Part shown: positions 1-13,200 of the stretch, piece by piece
How positions within the stretch are numbered: position 1 is the first letter of the stretch
How the letters are laid out: the number at the start of each line of letters is the position of its first letter
Source of the DNA: Gavia stellata
Lineage: Eukaryota; Chordata; Aves; Gaviiformes; Gaviidae
Length of the DNA: 64,000 nt
Reading direction: 5' to 3'
Assembly (NCBI RefSeq): GCF_030936135.1
Contig: NC_082594.1
Span: 130,114,668-130,178,667 of the forward strand
Translations under genes and position numbers: made by a program
Notes under the pieces: generated by a model
The model's database searches: none
Told to the model about the DNA's origin: nothing
What the model saw: the letters and a program-made list of their open reading frames with translations, nothing else

Positions 1-3000
1 GCGCTGGGGCTGGCACGATACTGGTTATGGCATCTGCCCCTGCTCCTTGTCACCAGCCTCTTCTCCAGACTGCACTATTTATTAAGGGTGTAGGTGAGTT
101 GGGGTCAGTCGATAGCAAGAACATTTACTTTGCTTGAACCCTCTGCCATCCTCACAGGCTTGCCCGGCTTAATTTTTCTAGTTGGGTGAAGCAGAGTTGG
201 TTTTCTTAACCTGGTCCTCTTCATTTTCCCATTTTTTTACTTTTTCTCATCGAGAGGCTCAGCAGCCCCTGTTGTCTCAGGGTGAATGTTAATCCTATAA
301 CCTCCTGCAGATTTTGTTTGTGTTAAAATCTCACCTGTGTAAATTTATCTCCGTCCAGGCCATGCAGAGTCTGGTTCATGGAGACTTGCATCTGCACTAG
401 GGAAGCCAAATGGAACCTAAAAAAGAAGTATCTTCCAAAAACCATCACAAAAGTTGCCAGCCTGACACTACAGAGTGAAATGAGACTTGCTGAAAGCTGC
501 TGTGTGGCAGGCAGACGAATCCCCTACATTGGTCCCAGCGTGTTGGTGACCAAAGGCCATCACCATCCCTCCGTGCATCAGAAGGTTGTACCTCTGGCAG
601 CAGCAGGACTACCTGGGAGGTGTTGTCCTCACCACTCCTCTAGCCAAGCGATGGCCCGCTCCACGTCTGGTTGCGTCTTATGTTATTAAATAAAGCTGGA
701 TGAGAGGTCCAAGGGCTGAGGGGCATGGCATGAATCATGTCGAGCCACCTAAATTCTCCACCAAAACAGGATGGCTGTGTCCTAACCCCTCTTGCCTGCT
801 GATATGTCTGTAGACCTAGAGATGTTGTCAAACACCAGGAAAGGTGCTACCTGTATTCATGCAATAAGTTCTTCAGAGCCTTAAAGTGAATCCTGGGCTT
901 TATCCCAGGCGCATCCGGGGGCTCTGACATCAACAGAAACTGAGACCAGACTCAGGGTTAATTGGTTTATAAAGAAATAAATGGGAAGAGTCTCTGCACA
1001 AGCTCTCACCCAAACGGAGTCTGGGCCTTTTCTGAGCTGGAGCTGGTTGGCACAGGCCAAAATGTGGCCAGGGAGCACGCTAACCATTAAGCTGTACAGA
1101 TGTTCAGATTTACTAGTATAGACGAAGCCTCTGCTAATGCAGCTGGCCAAACTGGTTAACTTCTGCAGGGCTCTGACTGAATGGTAGCCCAGTACAATCT
1201 GCCAAGGGCAAACCATGCCCCTCACAGCAGGCTGTAATAATAAACAGATTTTTTTTCTTGCAACATATTTAAAAGAAAACTAACTTGTCTTAAAACCTAA
1301 AATGTAGGGCTGTGTGCGTGCCAACCAGGATCTCTTAGCACAGGGAGGGCATAATAAATATCCCTGGCTGTGATGCCATGAGGTCTCCTGGAAGCCCAAA
1401 GCTCATTTCATTCATTCTTCTGCGTGCAACAGCAAAACCATATGCCAAGTGCCAGCTGCAAAGCGAAGTGTCTCAGCTCCCTCCTGGCCAAGGGAAATGT
1501 CCCAGCCTTGTGAACAAAGAGATTGTTTAAGACTGAAAGCAGGCTGGCACATTTGAAGTAAGGAACAGCTCCGAAAACATTTCTTTTTCCTTCAAATTTT
1601 ATCTTTTCCCTTCCAGTCAGTGCAGGCTGTTGAAACAAAAGAAGTGCTTCTGTCATCCTGGGGAGCAGCGCTCCTCTCAGGGAGGTGAAGAGCTGCTCAC
1701 GGAGAGGCATAGAGAGGCAGACCTTTTGCAGGCTCCCTCACCAGCCTCTGCCGATGCACTTCATCCCTCGCCTCTGCTAATTCCCCCCCTCCAGCGCAGA
1801 GGCAGATGCCAGGTGGGAGCACACTGGTACTGCTGAGACTCACACCAGCAGAGCAGCCGCATCTTTTACCTTTCCTCCAGCCAAGCAGTCTGGGAAATGG
1901 AGGTGCTTACACGTGGGGCATTGTACACCTCCCCTCATCTGGTTACACTGCAAAAGGGAGCCTTGGAAGAAGAGTTGCTTTACCCTCAGAGACAAGCCTG
2001 CCTGCCTGTGAGGATGTGACAGTACAGCCAGATGGCTGCCAGCTCCCACGAGGTCCCTGTACTGGAACCGGCATGAGGCAGAGAAGGGAAATACTCAGGA
2101 TGCAAGTGGCAGAGGAGCCAAGACAGTTCCCCTCCCCAGGGTGGTAATACTAAACTCACATTCAAGCCTGGTGGGGACTTTCTGCAGTCAACCCCTCTTG
2201 CAGAAGCCTGGGGGCATCCCCACTGCAGCACGGGATGCAATGGGAATCAACGCCTGGGTGTGTGTGGCAGCCTAGCTTTGCTTTAAAAGTAAACTGTCTT
2301 CAGTACATTTCTTTGTTACCTTCTTCTCCTTAGACCTCCTCCTGTTCCCTCTCTTTTAAGCTTTTTGATAAAAACCACAATAAACTGAGAAAGCCCTTCT
2401 TCTTCTCCCACAGACCAAAGTAATTCCCTGCTGCCTCCTCCACCCTGTCCCATCATGTCCCATCCTGTCCTCCACGTACCGGGCAGCAAGAGCTTGGCTG
2501 GATCCTGGTTACCTTGCCCTTGCAGGACATGACGTGCTTCAAATGCAGCTGGTCGCACTGCACGCACATCTGCCAAGAGAGAGGGGTGAGATGAGGCCAA
2601 GGGGAGATGCGAAAGGCAGCAGCAGAAGCTGCGCAGGGCTTTGCAGACCACCAAGGACTGCTCTGGATGTCTAGCACTGTGCCCATGAAAATACACGCCT
2701 GAATTCAGGGTCTCATTGCTATAGTAGCTGAGCCACGTAGTTTTGCTCCCCACGTCAGGAGACTGGTTAGTAATATGCTGTTTCTCTATTACAGATCAGC
2801 AACCAAATCACAGCAAGAGCAAACAATTTGCCAAGGACCACGAAGGGAATTTACAGCAGGGCAGGGGACCAAGTCCAATCTTCGCCTTTTCACGGTTAAA
2901 GCAGGTGAAAATGGCCAGAAAGGAGTGTGAAGTTTCTTTCAAAAGTTGAGAGTGAGACGATGACACAACATTGCAACATCGGCTAATTAACACAGATTTA

Positions 3001-6000
3001 AACCTGCCTGAAATAAGGACTTTCGCATTTTGTTCTTGCCATCGGGGTGTAATGTGGACATAATGAAATATAGGAGCCTATAGGAGTCTATAGTCTATAA
3101 AATGCTATAGGAAATATAAAAGTGTTCCCTGGAGGACTGATATTGTTTATTAACCCACCTTCTAATGCCTCATAAACAACAGATTGAGCATGAGTGACTA
3201 CTCTGGCACTGTAAGGGGTGTTTTTGTGTGGCTGAAGCAGGCATTACAAGTAAACAAATGGTAAGATATCAGAACCATCAGCCATGTTACCTCTCAGACG
3301 GAAAAAAACCTCCCAGCAGCAGGCTGCTGCCTGCAGTCCTCCACTACACAAAAAAGGAGCATCTTCTACAAAATCCTGTTTCGCCATCAGCTGCAAGGAC
3401 AGACTTTCCATATGTTTTGCTACCACATTGTTGCTATGATTCTACGGGGACCAGTGAACCGAGACAGTATTTTAATATCTAGTTGTAAAAAAATCCCTTT
3501 GTAAGTTGAAACTACGTAGGCCAGATGTGTATTTGGGTGGAAAAGGCTGGCTCTAAATCTATCATGAAATATATAAATAATTGACGGGATTAACATCCTG
3601 AGTGCATGTGACAAAAATACAGTCCCCAAACAAGAAAAAAATCTATGCAAAACTGAAGAGCAGAATGGAAACTGAAAGTACTCCTTTCTAGTAATTCAGA
3701 ATCCTCAAAAATTGCTTCCAAATGGCAAGAATATCTTTTGCTTCTTGTGCAAAAAGAAAAGCTGAAAGTCCTCCTTTTTTTCAGTCTTGCTGGTTGCTTA
3801 TATTATGAATTCTGAATTTCCTACTTTTTTGTTTTCTTGAACTTTCTATGGGCAACAGAAAAATTAGCAGTATTATCACAAAGATATTATACTAGTGTAC
3901 AATATACAATTTCTGTTGCTATTAATCCGTTAACATAATTTTTGTTTGCTTCATGCTAAAAAAGTTTAGCTCAAATGGCAAACAAACAATTAGGGGAATA
4001 GATGTTTTCTAGCCTTTCAGTTCAGATCTGACAACATCCCTATTTCACTACTGAAGCTTCAGCAAAACCTTGACAAAGTTAATGAAATTTCAGGCTTTGC
4101 ATTCCCACTTGGAAGCAAAAATTAAGCAGAAAAAAAATTAAAACAACAAGCCAACAGTTTTAGGCTCTTAACACATTTTGTGAAGAAATAAAACCCCCGT
4201 GATTGTGCACTCTGTTCCTGTTTGTGGGACACCTTTAAAAATAAATCTCAATCTACTACTTTATCATTTGAAACCAATCTTCCCAGCTCCACTGCGTTTA
4301 GCAAATTGAGGAGCCTGCTATGCATGGAGCTAGAGAAATAATTTCTCAGCTAACAGACTATTGCACCAGCCTTCCCTGGCAATTAATTTTTAGGTGTGAC
4401 TGACCATATAGTCTTCTCACATGAGCTGTTTTAATTATTTCAAAGATTGCTACACACATACCTGAGCTCTCCATAACAGAACATCCTACTAACCACTGAA
4501 ATATAATATCCAAGCACAGACAGCTCCACTTGATGAGATACCTTTGCAACCACGGTGATGTGCAAACCTTTTCAGATGTCTATGAACGTGTTCCATGTCC
4601 CTCCAGCATCAGCAACAAGAGTTACGCCAAGCACCAAGCCCGGGGCTTGCTTGAGTGGAAGATCGAACCCAAGATGCAGAGGCCCCATGTGATGAAAGCT
4701 GTCCTTGCTCTGTTGCTCCATACTGCTGAAATGCTGAGGGTGAGGCAGAAAGGGGGAGACTGGGTGGAGTTTTCACTTGGGAAGTCCTTTTAAAGTCAGC
4801 AGGTCTAGTGTATTCAGCTACAGCTAGTGATAACGTACCACCATACTGATGAGGAAACAGATCTGGGGACCTGATGCTCAGGAATGACTTCACTCTCTAT
4901 ATCCCTTCCTAACTCCCCATATCACCCTCCCTAATCTCACTGGCTCCTGGCATGACCCAGTTGTCTGCACCCAACTGCCTGTGCAAAGAAAAATGCAGGA
5001 GGGGAGCATTCAGCAGCCAAAGCTTTGCAGCAGAAAGGGTGCGGCTGACCTCCTCTAGTGGCAAAGCTAATAGGAATGAAGAGTCTTTTTGAAGGCTCTG
5101 TGTGCCTAGGATCAACAATGTCATTTCATTCGGATTCAGGCAGTCTGCAAACTGAGGACCTCCGAACTTAGGTTGCAAGGTCACATCAGCAGGAGTGGAT
5201 GCAACAGCGGTGGCTCCTGCCTGTGCTGTGCCGTGCTGCACCTGTAGCAGGATGGAAGGGGATCGTCAGTCGCTCAAGCAACATTCAGATGCTGCGCTGA
5301 CGTAGCTCACAAACGATGTTTTTGCCACATTCCTTTAGGTGAAAAGCAACCTAAAGAAACTCATTCTTCAGTGACTTGCAGTTCACACCCAAAGAAACAA
5401 GTGACGATGAAAGGAAAGCACCCAGGAAGGTGTGAAGCCACGGTCCCATGTGGAATGGGTACCACCATTGCCAAGAGAAGATTTGCTCTGGAAGCATAAA
5501 GACATCATGCATCGGAAGCAAAAGCTTCACAGTTTGATAAACAACTCACTCACCCTAATCACAGGTGTTGTTACTAAAATCCATTTGGCCTGGGCTCTCC
5601 CTGCAAGCAGCAAAACTCCTCTGCTTGCTTTTCACACACATCTGTGTCTGAGTCAACTTAATCTTTCAGCATGAACTGTTAAAAGCTTCTTAACACTGCT
5701 GTGCAATGGGCTTGTTATAAAGCACTGAGAGACAGAGCCACTATCAAAGTGCTCAAATGCTGATAACCCTGGCTGCATACTTCAGAGCTGCAATAGCTGA
5801 GCTGGGTGGCGGGGCATGTTCTCAATGAGTCGCTGAAGGACTTCTCCGAAATCTGCCACCCTGGCTGGGCAATGGCGTGTGCAGGACAGGCGAGCCTCTG
5901 GCTGCAGCAAGGAAACCCTGACCACAGCAGGGGAGCCCACGACACACAGCAGTCACTTGAATTTCAAGGGCAGTACGAACCTAATCAGAGGCTGAATATT

Positions 6001-6947
6001 TTGGCCGGGGTCAGACTGTACAGATCCTGCCTTGGTGCCCTTGGACTGGAGATTTAGAAAGGTTTTAAACTTATTTCTCCCCTGTTCTGCCACCAGAGGC
6101 CACAGCTCCCTTCCCTGCTGGAGGAAGCACCAACTAGCAAGGGCGGGAGGGTTGCCTGCTGGAGAAGTTTGATGTCCTTTTTCTCCTACCTCCCCCTATA
6201 CCTGCTTTTCAGCCTCTTGGCTGGATCTAAAGCCCTGTCTGAGAAAAAGAAAGTACCCGAGAATTTTTGCTGAGGTGAAAGAGAAGGCAGCCAGCTGCCA
6301 CTTTGTGTGGCTTGGGAGAGCATCCGATATGGCTCGATCCCACATGGACCCCATGGTTTGTGCAGTGATCATGTTGTAAATATTCTGATTTTTTTTTAAA
6401 TCAAAATATGATTATATAGAAAAGGTTAAATATAATTAATAGATAAATAAGATAGGATTGTTAACTTAGAAACAATAACCATAGGAACCTCACCAGGGAG
6501 TCGCCGTTCCATACTGAGGAACTAACAGTAACGAGATGGAACGATGAAGAATTGAATAGAAAGGTTTTGTTTGAGTCTTGTAACAGTGTGACCTGATATG
6601 CACCAGTGATGCTGCTTGAAAAATCCCCTTTACCCTCCCATCTTGATATGAATATCAAGAATGCCAATCGATAGATACGAATAGAAATAAACATTGATTA
6701 TTCATAGGCATGGAAATTGACAGAAACTTATAAGCTAGAAAAGTGATCATTAAAAGATTAAGATTTTATATATATATATATATTTTCTGTATAAGGGTAA
6801 CTAGGTATGAGCTATCCCTGATTTAATCATAAACTAGCTATGAACAATGTAGCATTGTGAAGAGGTAGAATTTGCTTGTCAAAGGGCATGATAAGTTGTA
6901 GGCCTGGTCAGTAAACCGGGGAAAACTTAAGAAGATTCCAAGAAAAG
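1..6947. other. Intergenic, no gene recognised
   Basis: No exon chain could be assembled on either strand. All long open frames here are short, lack splice context or resemble no family I know. In human the interval between FSTL1 and NDUFB4 is also without protein-coding genes, and no FSTL1 exon was recognised here. The only point of note is a short Cys-rich stretch near 2523-2580 flanked by splice-like signals on both strands (see findings). From about 6380 the sequence becomes AT-rich, with a TA run at 6767-6783, just ahead of an LTR. Confidence 0.7.
6767..6783. repeat. (TA)n microsatellite
   Basis: An uninterrupted run of alternating T and A, about eight units, in an AT-rich stretch upstream of the LTR. 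Simple sequence; no function inferred. Confidence 0.8.
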
Positions 6948-6952
6948 GATTT

Positions 6953-7292
6953 TGCAACCAACCTGAGCATGCGCAAAGATTGGGTTCAACTAAAGGACAC
7001 CATGAGGAAGACTATGGACGACCACCAGAGGACCTTAGACGACCACCTGTGTACCTGAAGGCGCATGCGTCACGAGCATTTACATATATTAATGAGTTCT
7101 CGGAAATTGTATGAATATATTAATTGTTTCTTGGAAAATATGATGAATATGTATACTTTGATTGTATATAACTTCGGTAGCGGAGAAGCTAGGTACGCAC
7201 ACTAGGTGGAGCGATCCCCTGTGCGTCCAGCGCTGCAATAAAGAAGTGCCTGCTCACCTACGTACATTGTGTAGATGAGTTTTTATATTACA
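6953..7292 (+). mobile_element. Solo LTR of an endogenous retrovirus, about 340 bp
   Basis: The 3' half reads like a retroviral U3-R-U5: a TATA-like element (gtatataac, about 7164-7173), then AATAAAG at about 7237, then a short tail ending in ...attaca at 7292. Taking the left end at TGCAA (6953) gives TG...CA termini with a short imperfect inverted repeat. The same five bases, gattt, lie directly outside both ends (6948-6952 and 7293-7297), as expected of a target-site duplication. U3 carries a repeated gacgaccacc and a 31/32-base tandem duplication (7084-7114 and 7115-7146). No gag, pol or env frame adjoins it, so it is a solo LTR. The right end is firmer than the left; the element could extend further upstream. 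Confidence 0.6.
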
Positions 7293-7297
7293 GATTT

Positions 7298-10200
7298 GTA
7301 ACAATCAGAGCCCTGCCTCTGTGTCAGTGATGGTTCCTGGCACCACAGGACAAGCTGTGCAAGCCTGTACTGCCCTGTTTTCAATGTCAGGGACTGTCCC
7401 TTTCTAAGGCAAAGGAGAGATGCCACTCTATGTCTGAAAAGCCTTATTATAGCAGGATGAAGAAAAAAGAGTCCCAGGTGGTGGATCTCCCTCTTCATCC
7501 CCCAGAGCTCTTGGAAATGGGCTTGTACTTAGAAGACAGCACCGGGCGCTCTGCAGCTTATTTTCTGCTTGAAGTCATATCCCTCCGCCTCATCCCCCAG
7601 GCCAAACACTCGGTCTCAGGCAAAGACCGAGGCATGAATAGGTGAGGCTTGCTGCAGCTCTTGACCTTGCGGGAAGCAAGCTGGGTACTGAACCAGATGC
7701 TCACTCCTCCTTCATGGCCATTTCAGAACCGTGGCATGCAGGGCAGAGAGTAATAGGACAGTGACCTTTTTCTGCAAAGGCCATTTGATCAACAGCACGT
7801 TTTATTTTATTTCTTCTTCAGCAGCCACTGCCAGCACAGTATGACAACCAGCATATCCTCTGCTTTGAGGTGACAATAGAAATCCAACCAGAGCGACCAT
7901 GGATTTGAACCATTTTTGTCTTATTCCTTTTTTTTACCATAAATAAAATATAGGCTAAAATATAGGATGTTTGTTAGTGATGCCTTTGGGAAGTCAGTAT
8001 AAGGTGAATTCAGTAATACTGACAGTAAAACAAAGAAGAAACGCTGTGTGCCTGGTAATTTGCACTAGCCTGAGGCTCAGTCCTACTCAGTTTACAGTGA
8101 GGCTTTCCAACAGCCATAAGGAAGCAAAAAATTTTAGCTTGCAGCAAAGCTGGCCACCTTTTCTCTAACAAATGGATTTCACAACCAGCAAGGGCTTTTT
8201 GGTGCTGTATGAAGACCCAGAACTAATTTCCCAGATGTATTTCTCACTGATGGATGTTCATCCAAGAATTTATGCAAATGCATTTCAGGTTGTGAGGTGC
8301 TGGCAAATTGTTTGCTGTTCCTGGTGAGACACATATGACTGGTCACCAACAGTGGCATCATCAGTTTTTAGGGTTGCTGATTAGAATAATGAAACTTTGT
8401 TTTTAAACATTAGAAGTCAGAAGAAACAAAAATTGAATTAGTGAAACTTTTTTTTTTAGTTTGCTGAACGAAGATTTCATTTATCTTTAATTACTACTAA
8501 TTTTGATCACAATGAATACAATTGTTCAGGTACAAATATGTATGGAGTTACAAATAACTGTAATTTTCCATCCATATGAACAAAAGTCCATGCAAAATAG
8601 GCAAACATGATCTTACTAAAGCAGTCAGCTAGTAATAAGGAATAACAATAATAAATATTATTTTCATTTTTTGCAGATGGCAGATACAATGGATACGAAT
8701 TGGAATTTAGCAATTCAGTAGTAAAAGCAAAAATAAAAGACACTCAAAGATACTGCTATGTCCAAGTGCCAGGTATCAGAGCCTGCTGTGCTGGAAAAGA
8801 TAAGGAGTCTGCAAGCAGTGACTTAGGACATACATATTTCCCAGGCAACAAAGACTGTATTCCCATGCCAATGATCAAGCTACTAAAAATACCAGGAGAT
8901 TGAAAGGATCCTCTTTATATAAGCAGAAATGTATACAAATCAGCATTTCATGAAGGCTCACCATCAGGCATCAGCAGGCCTTTAATGGGTGTCTTAAACA
9001 TCTGTTTTCATCCCCTCTCCCTGACAAGTTGTCTCTCTACGTGCACCAGACGCTCCGAGGCTGCGGAGCTGCCAGGCAGCCAGCCCTGGAGACTCAGCAA
9101 GGGAAAGGCAATTACCACCAGTGACATGGAGCACAAACATGACTGAGGGGTGCCTTCCCAGAAGATTGGTGGAGTTCATCCCAAAGGACGTATGAAATTT
9201 GGGCATTAAAACTGTGGGCTGCAGAAGCACTACAAAAGCCCAAGGCAGGGTCCCAAGGACAAGGTGGGCAGATGTCCATGATGCAATACAACTACTACCA
9301 CTACTCCGTGTTCAACCTCCAGCCTGGGAGCTGTAGTCCCACCACCAGAAGCAGTAGCAATGAGAACCCATCATCATCATGGTAAAAACCCCTGTGATGT
9401 GACCCTTGATTTCTTTCGGTATCTCTTGCCCAACGTGAGGCAACTAAAACCATTCGCTCTGTCCCCTTTTAAACCTATATCATCCAGTTGCCAAATGGCT
9501 CTTAGTCTTGTCTGCCAAAGGCACAATACAGATGGTACTGAGGGACTCTGTTCTGGCAGCACTGCGATCCCACTGCATTAATCTTGGATGAAAAATGTCT
9601 GGTGCTATAAATGGCCCTGCATGTATTTCCAAATATTAGGTGATGTGAGTAATCTGAAATGTCCCTGGGCAAAACTTCTCAGAAAAAGCTGGACTGTGTC
9701 CTGACCTCGTGCACTAAGCACCTAGATAACTCAGATGTTCAATTCTCTTTCTACCCAGCCTTTTAGCCTGGGAGGATCTGCTCTAGTGGTCCTTTAGCAG
9801 TGATCAGAGGGGATTCGTTACTGAGCTTCCCATGGATAAATTTTTGCTTTAGCTCTTAGACGTTGGGCTATACCTCCCTTGTGACAGTAAGGTCAAGCCT
9901 CAAGATGATTATGTAGCAACGATGACACTCCAGATGTACTCCTGGGTTCCTTAGAAAACCGAACACACAATCTCCATTAAGAAGTTCCAGCATATGGGAT
10001 GTGGTCTGCTTATAATTCCCCAAACTGTCAACAAAAATGGATAAAAAATATTATTACCACTGTACAGGCAGGGAAATGTAAGTAGGCAGGAGGAGACACT
10101 TCCCAAGGCCAGCAAGAGAGCCAAGAGCAAAATCAGTCCTCCCACTGCTTGTTGTTAGACACAACCCACTGGCCTGCAGCTGGTAGTGGTGAGGGATAAA

Positions 10201-13200
10201 TGGGCACTTCCCACAAAGGAGATGGACAGCCATCACTGTAAAGGCTCATCAGTCACATTGGTTTAATGGGTAAGAACAACAGACATCTCCAACCCTGACT
10301 GTCCCACTGATAATGGCAACGGGGGCCATGGGCTGGACTGCACATCACAGGCAAAGCCCGTCGTGCAGGTGGATGGTAAATCCTTCATCATGTACAAAGC
10401 CTCTTGGCATTCCCCAGCAGGCAGCAGGGCTGCACAGCCCTGCCCTGTTGAGAGCTCTTCTGCCTCAAAGAAATGGTACAGAGGTCCTACTCACCCTTTC
10501 ATAGCATGGCGTGTTGTGCATGGGCCTCTCAAAGCAGCCCTAAGAATGAGTTTTGACCCCATCACCAGATGGCAAGGTGTTTTGACATTTAATAATCCAC
10601 GAAGACTGGGGCCTGGCAGTGTATTTTCCTCTCTTTCCAGCCCTCTGACGCATTGCATCTTTACGACAGGCGTTGGCTACCGGACCAAGCAGAGGGAGAT
10701 TGCTTTTGCCCTTTTTCCTTTGTGCCTTTTTGCGCAGGGCCAACGCACCAGCTTGTCCTTTTTGGTGAAGAGTCCTCAGCTTCACTGCACTCCTGATGAG
10801 ATGCCACCCTCCCTTTGTCACTGGCACCCCACAAAGCCCTCTGCCAGGGACCCCTCTGGATGGATTCCCAGAGCTCTGCCTCAGCTCAGCTCGATATCTG
10901 ATGTATTCAGTGTTGCCTACAGTGAAGAGAGGGCTCTTGTAAGTAAGGCTCTTTTATTTTCATTTTTCCCCTACGTTGTTTTGTTCGGGAAAGTTAAACA
11001 GCAGCTGGAAGAGCTCTAGTGCAACCCCAAAGTTATTTTCTGAACCAGATGCTTATTTTAACGCTGTACACAGAAACAATAAGAAGTTCTTCTGGAAGTG
11101 ATGGCACTGCAGCTTCTTTAAAGTAATTAGTATTTTGGCAGCAGCTATTTTCACCTGTAGAAAGCAGCTCAGGGTTAAGAATGAAGGTGTAGAAGAAGCA
11201 TTACTGATCACAGCTTAAGTCTGGTCAGTGCTTCTATTATAAACCTTTATTTTTTCGCTCCAGGAATTTTTCTTTGGGCTGATACCCAGCACAGTGGGCA
11301 GAATTACTATTGATGCTTATTGCTTTTACTGCTGCAGCCAAGACACATCTTGAAAATATATGTTAAGTTTTGAATTAGATCAGAGGTCCCTTCCTTTTTG
11401 AACCCTTCCACTATTTTACTAGTTTGGGACTGCACTGCTCAAACCCCCTTCTCCATTCAGCTGTGCATAATTGTTGACTACCTAGTGGAAAAGTATTCTA
11501 GAGCTTGATAAAGAACAATAGTTTTGCTACAAGATGTTTGATACCACCTATAGGAGTATAGAACTTGTTTTGACTCTCTTTTGGTCTCTGCAGGGCAGCG
11601 TGAACCCTTGTAGAAAAGATCTCCTTCTCCAGGAGACAGTTTTGCTGCGTCACTGCTATTCACCTCTTGCTTTCTGCAAAGCTTCGCTGATTTCATCTCA
11701 AGAAAGGCAGCTGAAGTTTCACATCAATAGTAATCCTCTCGGAGAGGACTCAAGCACGCTCCAGCAAACCTGGCCAGACTGCAGCACACCTACCAGACCA
11801 GCACAAGTAGAGTCTCAGGAGGCTTTGATCACTAGTGCAGAAAGGAGCAACCTGACGTTACTTTGTACAGTGAAGCACCAGTTATGGATAATTGTTAAGA
11901 AAATAAATAGGACTTGCTGTTTACCATTGCTTTTTTGCAGTTCTAAAACTGAATGAGGGATGCTGTCAGGAGCCAACATTTTCTGGGTGCCTCATGCTAG
12001 TCTGCCTTTGCTACACTCAGGGACACACAGTGCATCAGGAACTGATTTGAGGAAGGATGGAGAACCGACAGCTTTTGCTGAAAGGACTTTTCTCATATTT
12101 TCATCATGATGATATTTCTGGTTATGGTTGAAAAAATGTATTCAAAATCACAAAACCTGAACTGTTTTCTTCTCCCTTATCCCTGTCACTTTTCCCTCTT
12201 GTTTACTCCACTGTTTTCCTTAGAAACTGGTATATGGAGGAGAAAAGGAGGTGAAAAATAAACAAATGAAAATATTTTTTAATAGAAGAGAGGCAGGGTG
12301 CTTCTGTTTCTGTCAAACAAAACAGAAATGTTGCATCAAAACAGAAAATCTGTGAAAGTGGTTGCTGGGGGAAATTTTGTCAGACTATTTTTATCAGTAT
12401 TTTTAACACCATCATCATTAACCCATTATGCTTTTAGCGCTACTTCTCACTGCTAGGAAAGACTGACAATTTCTTCAGAAGTCCTGGAGCGGATCCAAAG
12501 ACCTCAATTCCTGAGACAGGGTCAGGCCATAAAAGCAGGAGGGCATCAAGCAGTGTCGCAAGGGCAGTTCCAGCTGTGGAGCTGGTGATTCACTGCTCCC
12601 ATTCCTGAACTAATGACCACCTTTTCCTCATCACATCTTGATCTTTCACTGCCACAGAGCGCAAACAACAAGCAACTCCCAATCAAGAAAGCAATCCTTT
12701 GCCAGAAGTCACCTCAAAATATCTATGCTCTGATCAACTAATGTTCTGACCAAGGGAGATCTCGCCCAATCCCCGACTTTTCCTTTCCTCCAGGAACAAG
12801 GTATCAGGCAAGGACAAGCCAATGCTAACATCATCAGCCCTAAACTGCTAGGGACATCCCCGTGCAGGAAGCTGGGCTGCATGCAGTGCCCCAAGGTCTC
12901 CTTAGGTCAATGGATAAAGGCCAGTATCCTCCGTAGGAAACTGCTTAAACTCAGTACTAATCAAAGCTGTGGCTGTCTGGACTCTAGGACCAAGAAATAC
13001 TTTTGCACCTTTGCTTCTGAACAAGATCAAGATAATGTGCTGTGACAGCTTCTCCCTCCAAAAGATTTCAGGGAAGAGACATCTCACCACAGTATCACAT
13101 CTTGCAGTTGCGTACCTGTGCATCATGCACAGGGCATCTAAGTAGTTTGTATGAGCAGTATATTACATCATCAGCAAGTCAGAAGAATTTGTCCCAAAAT

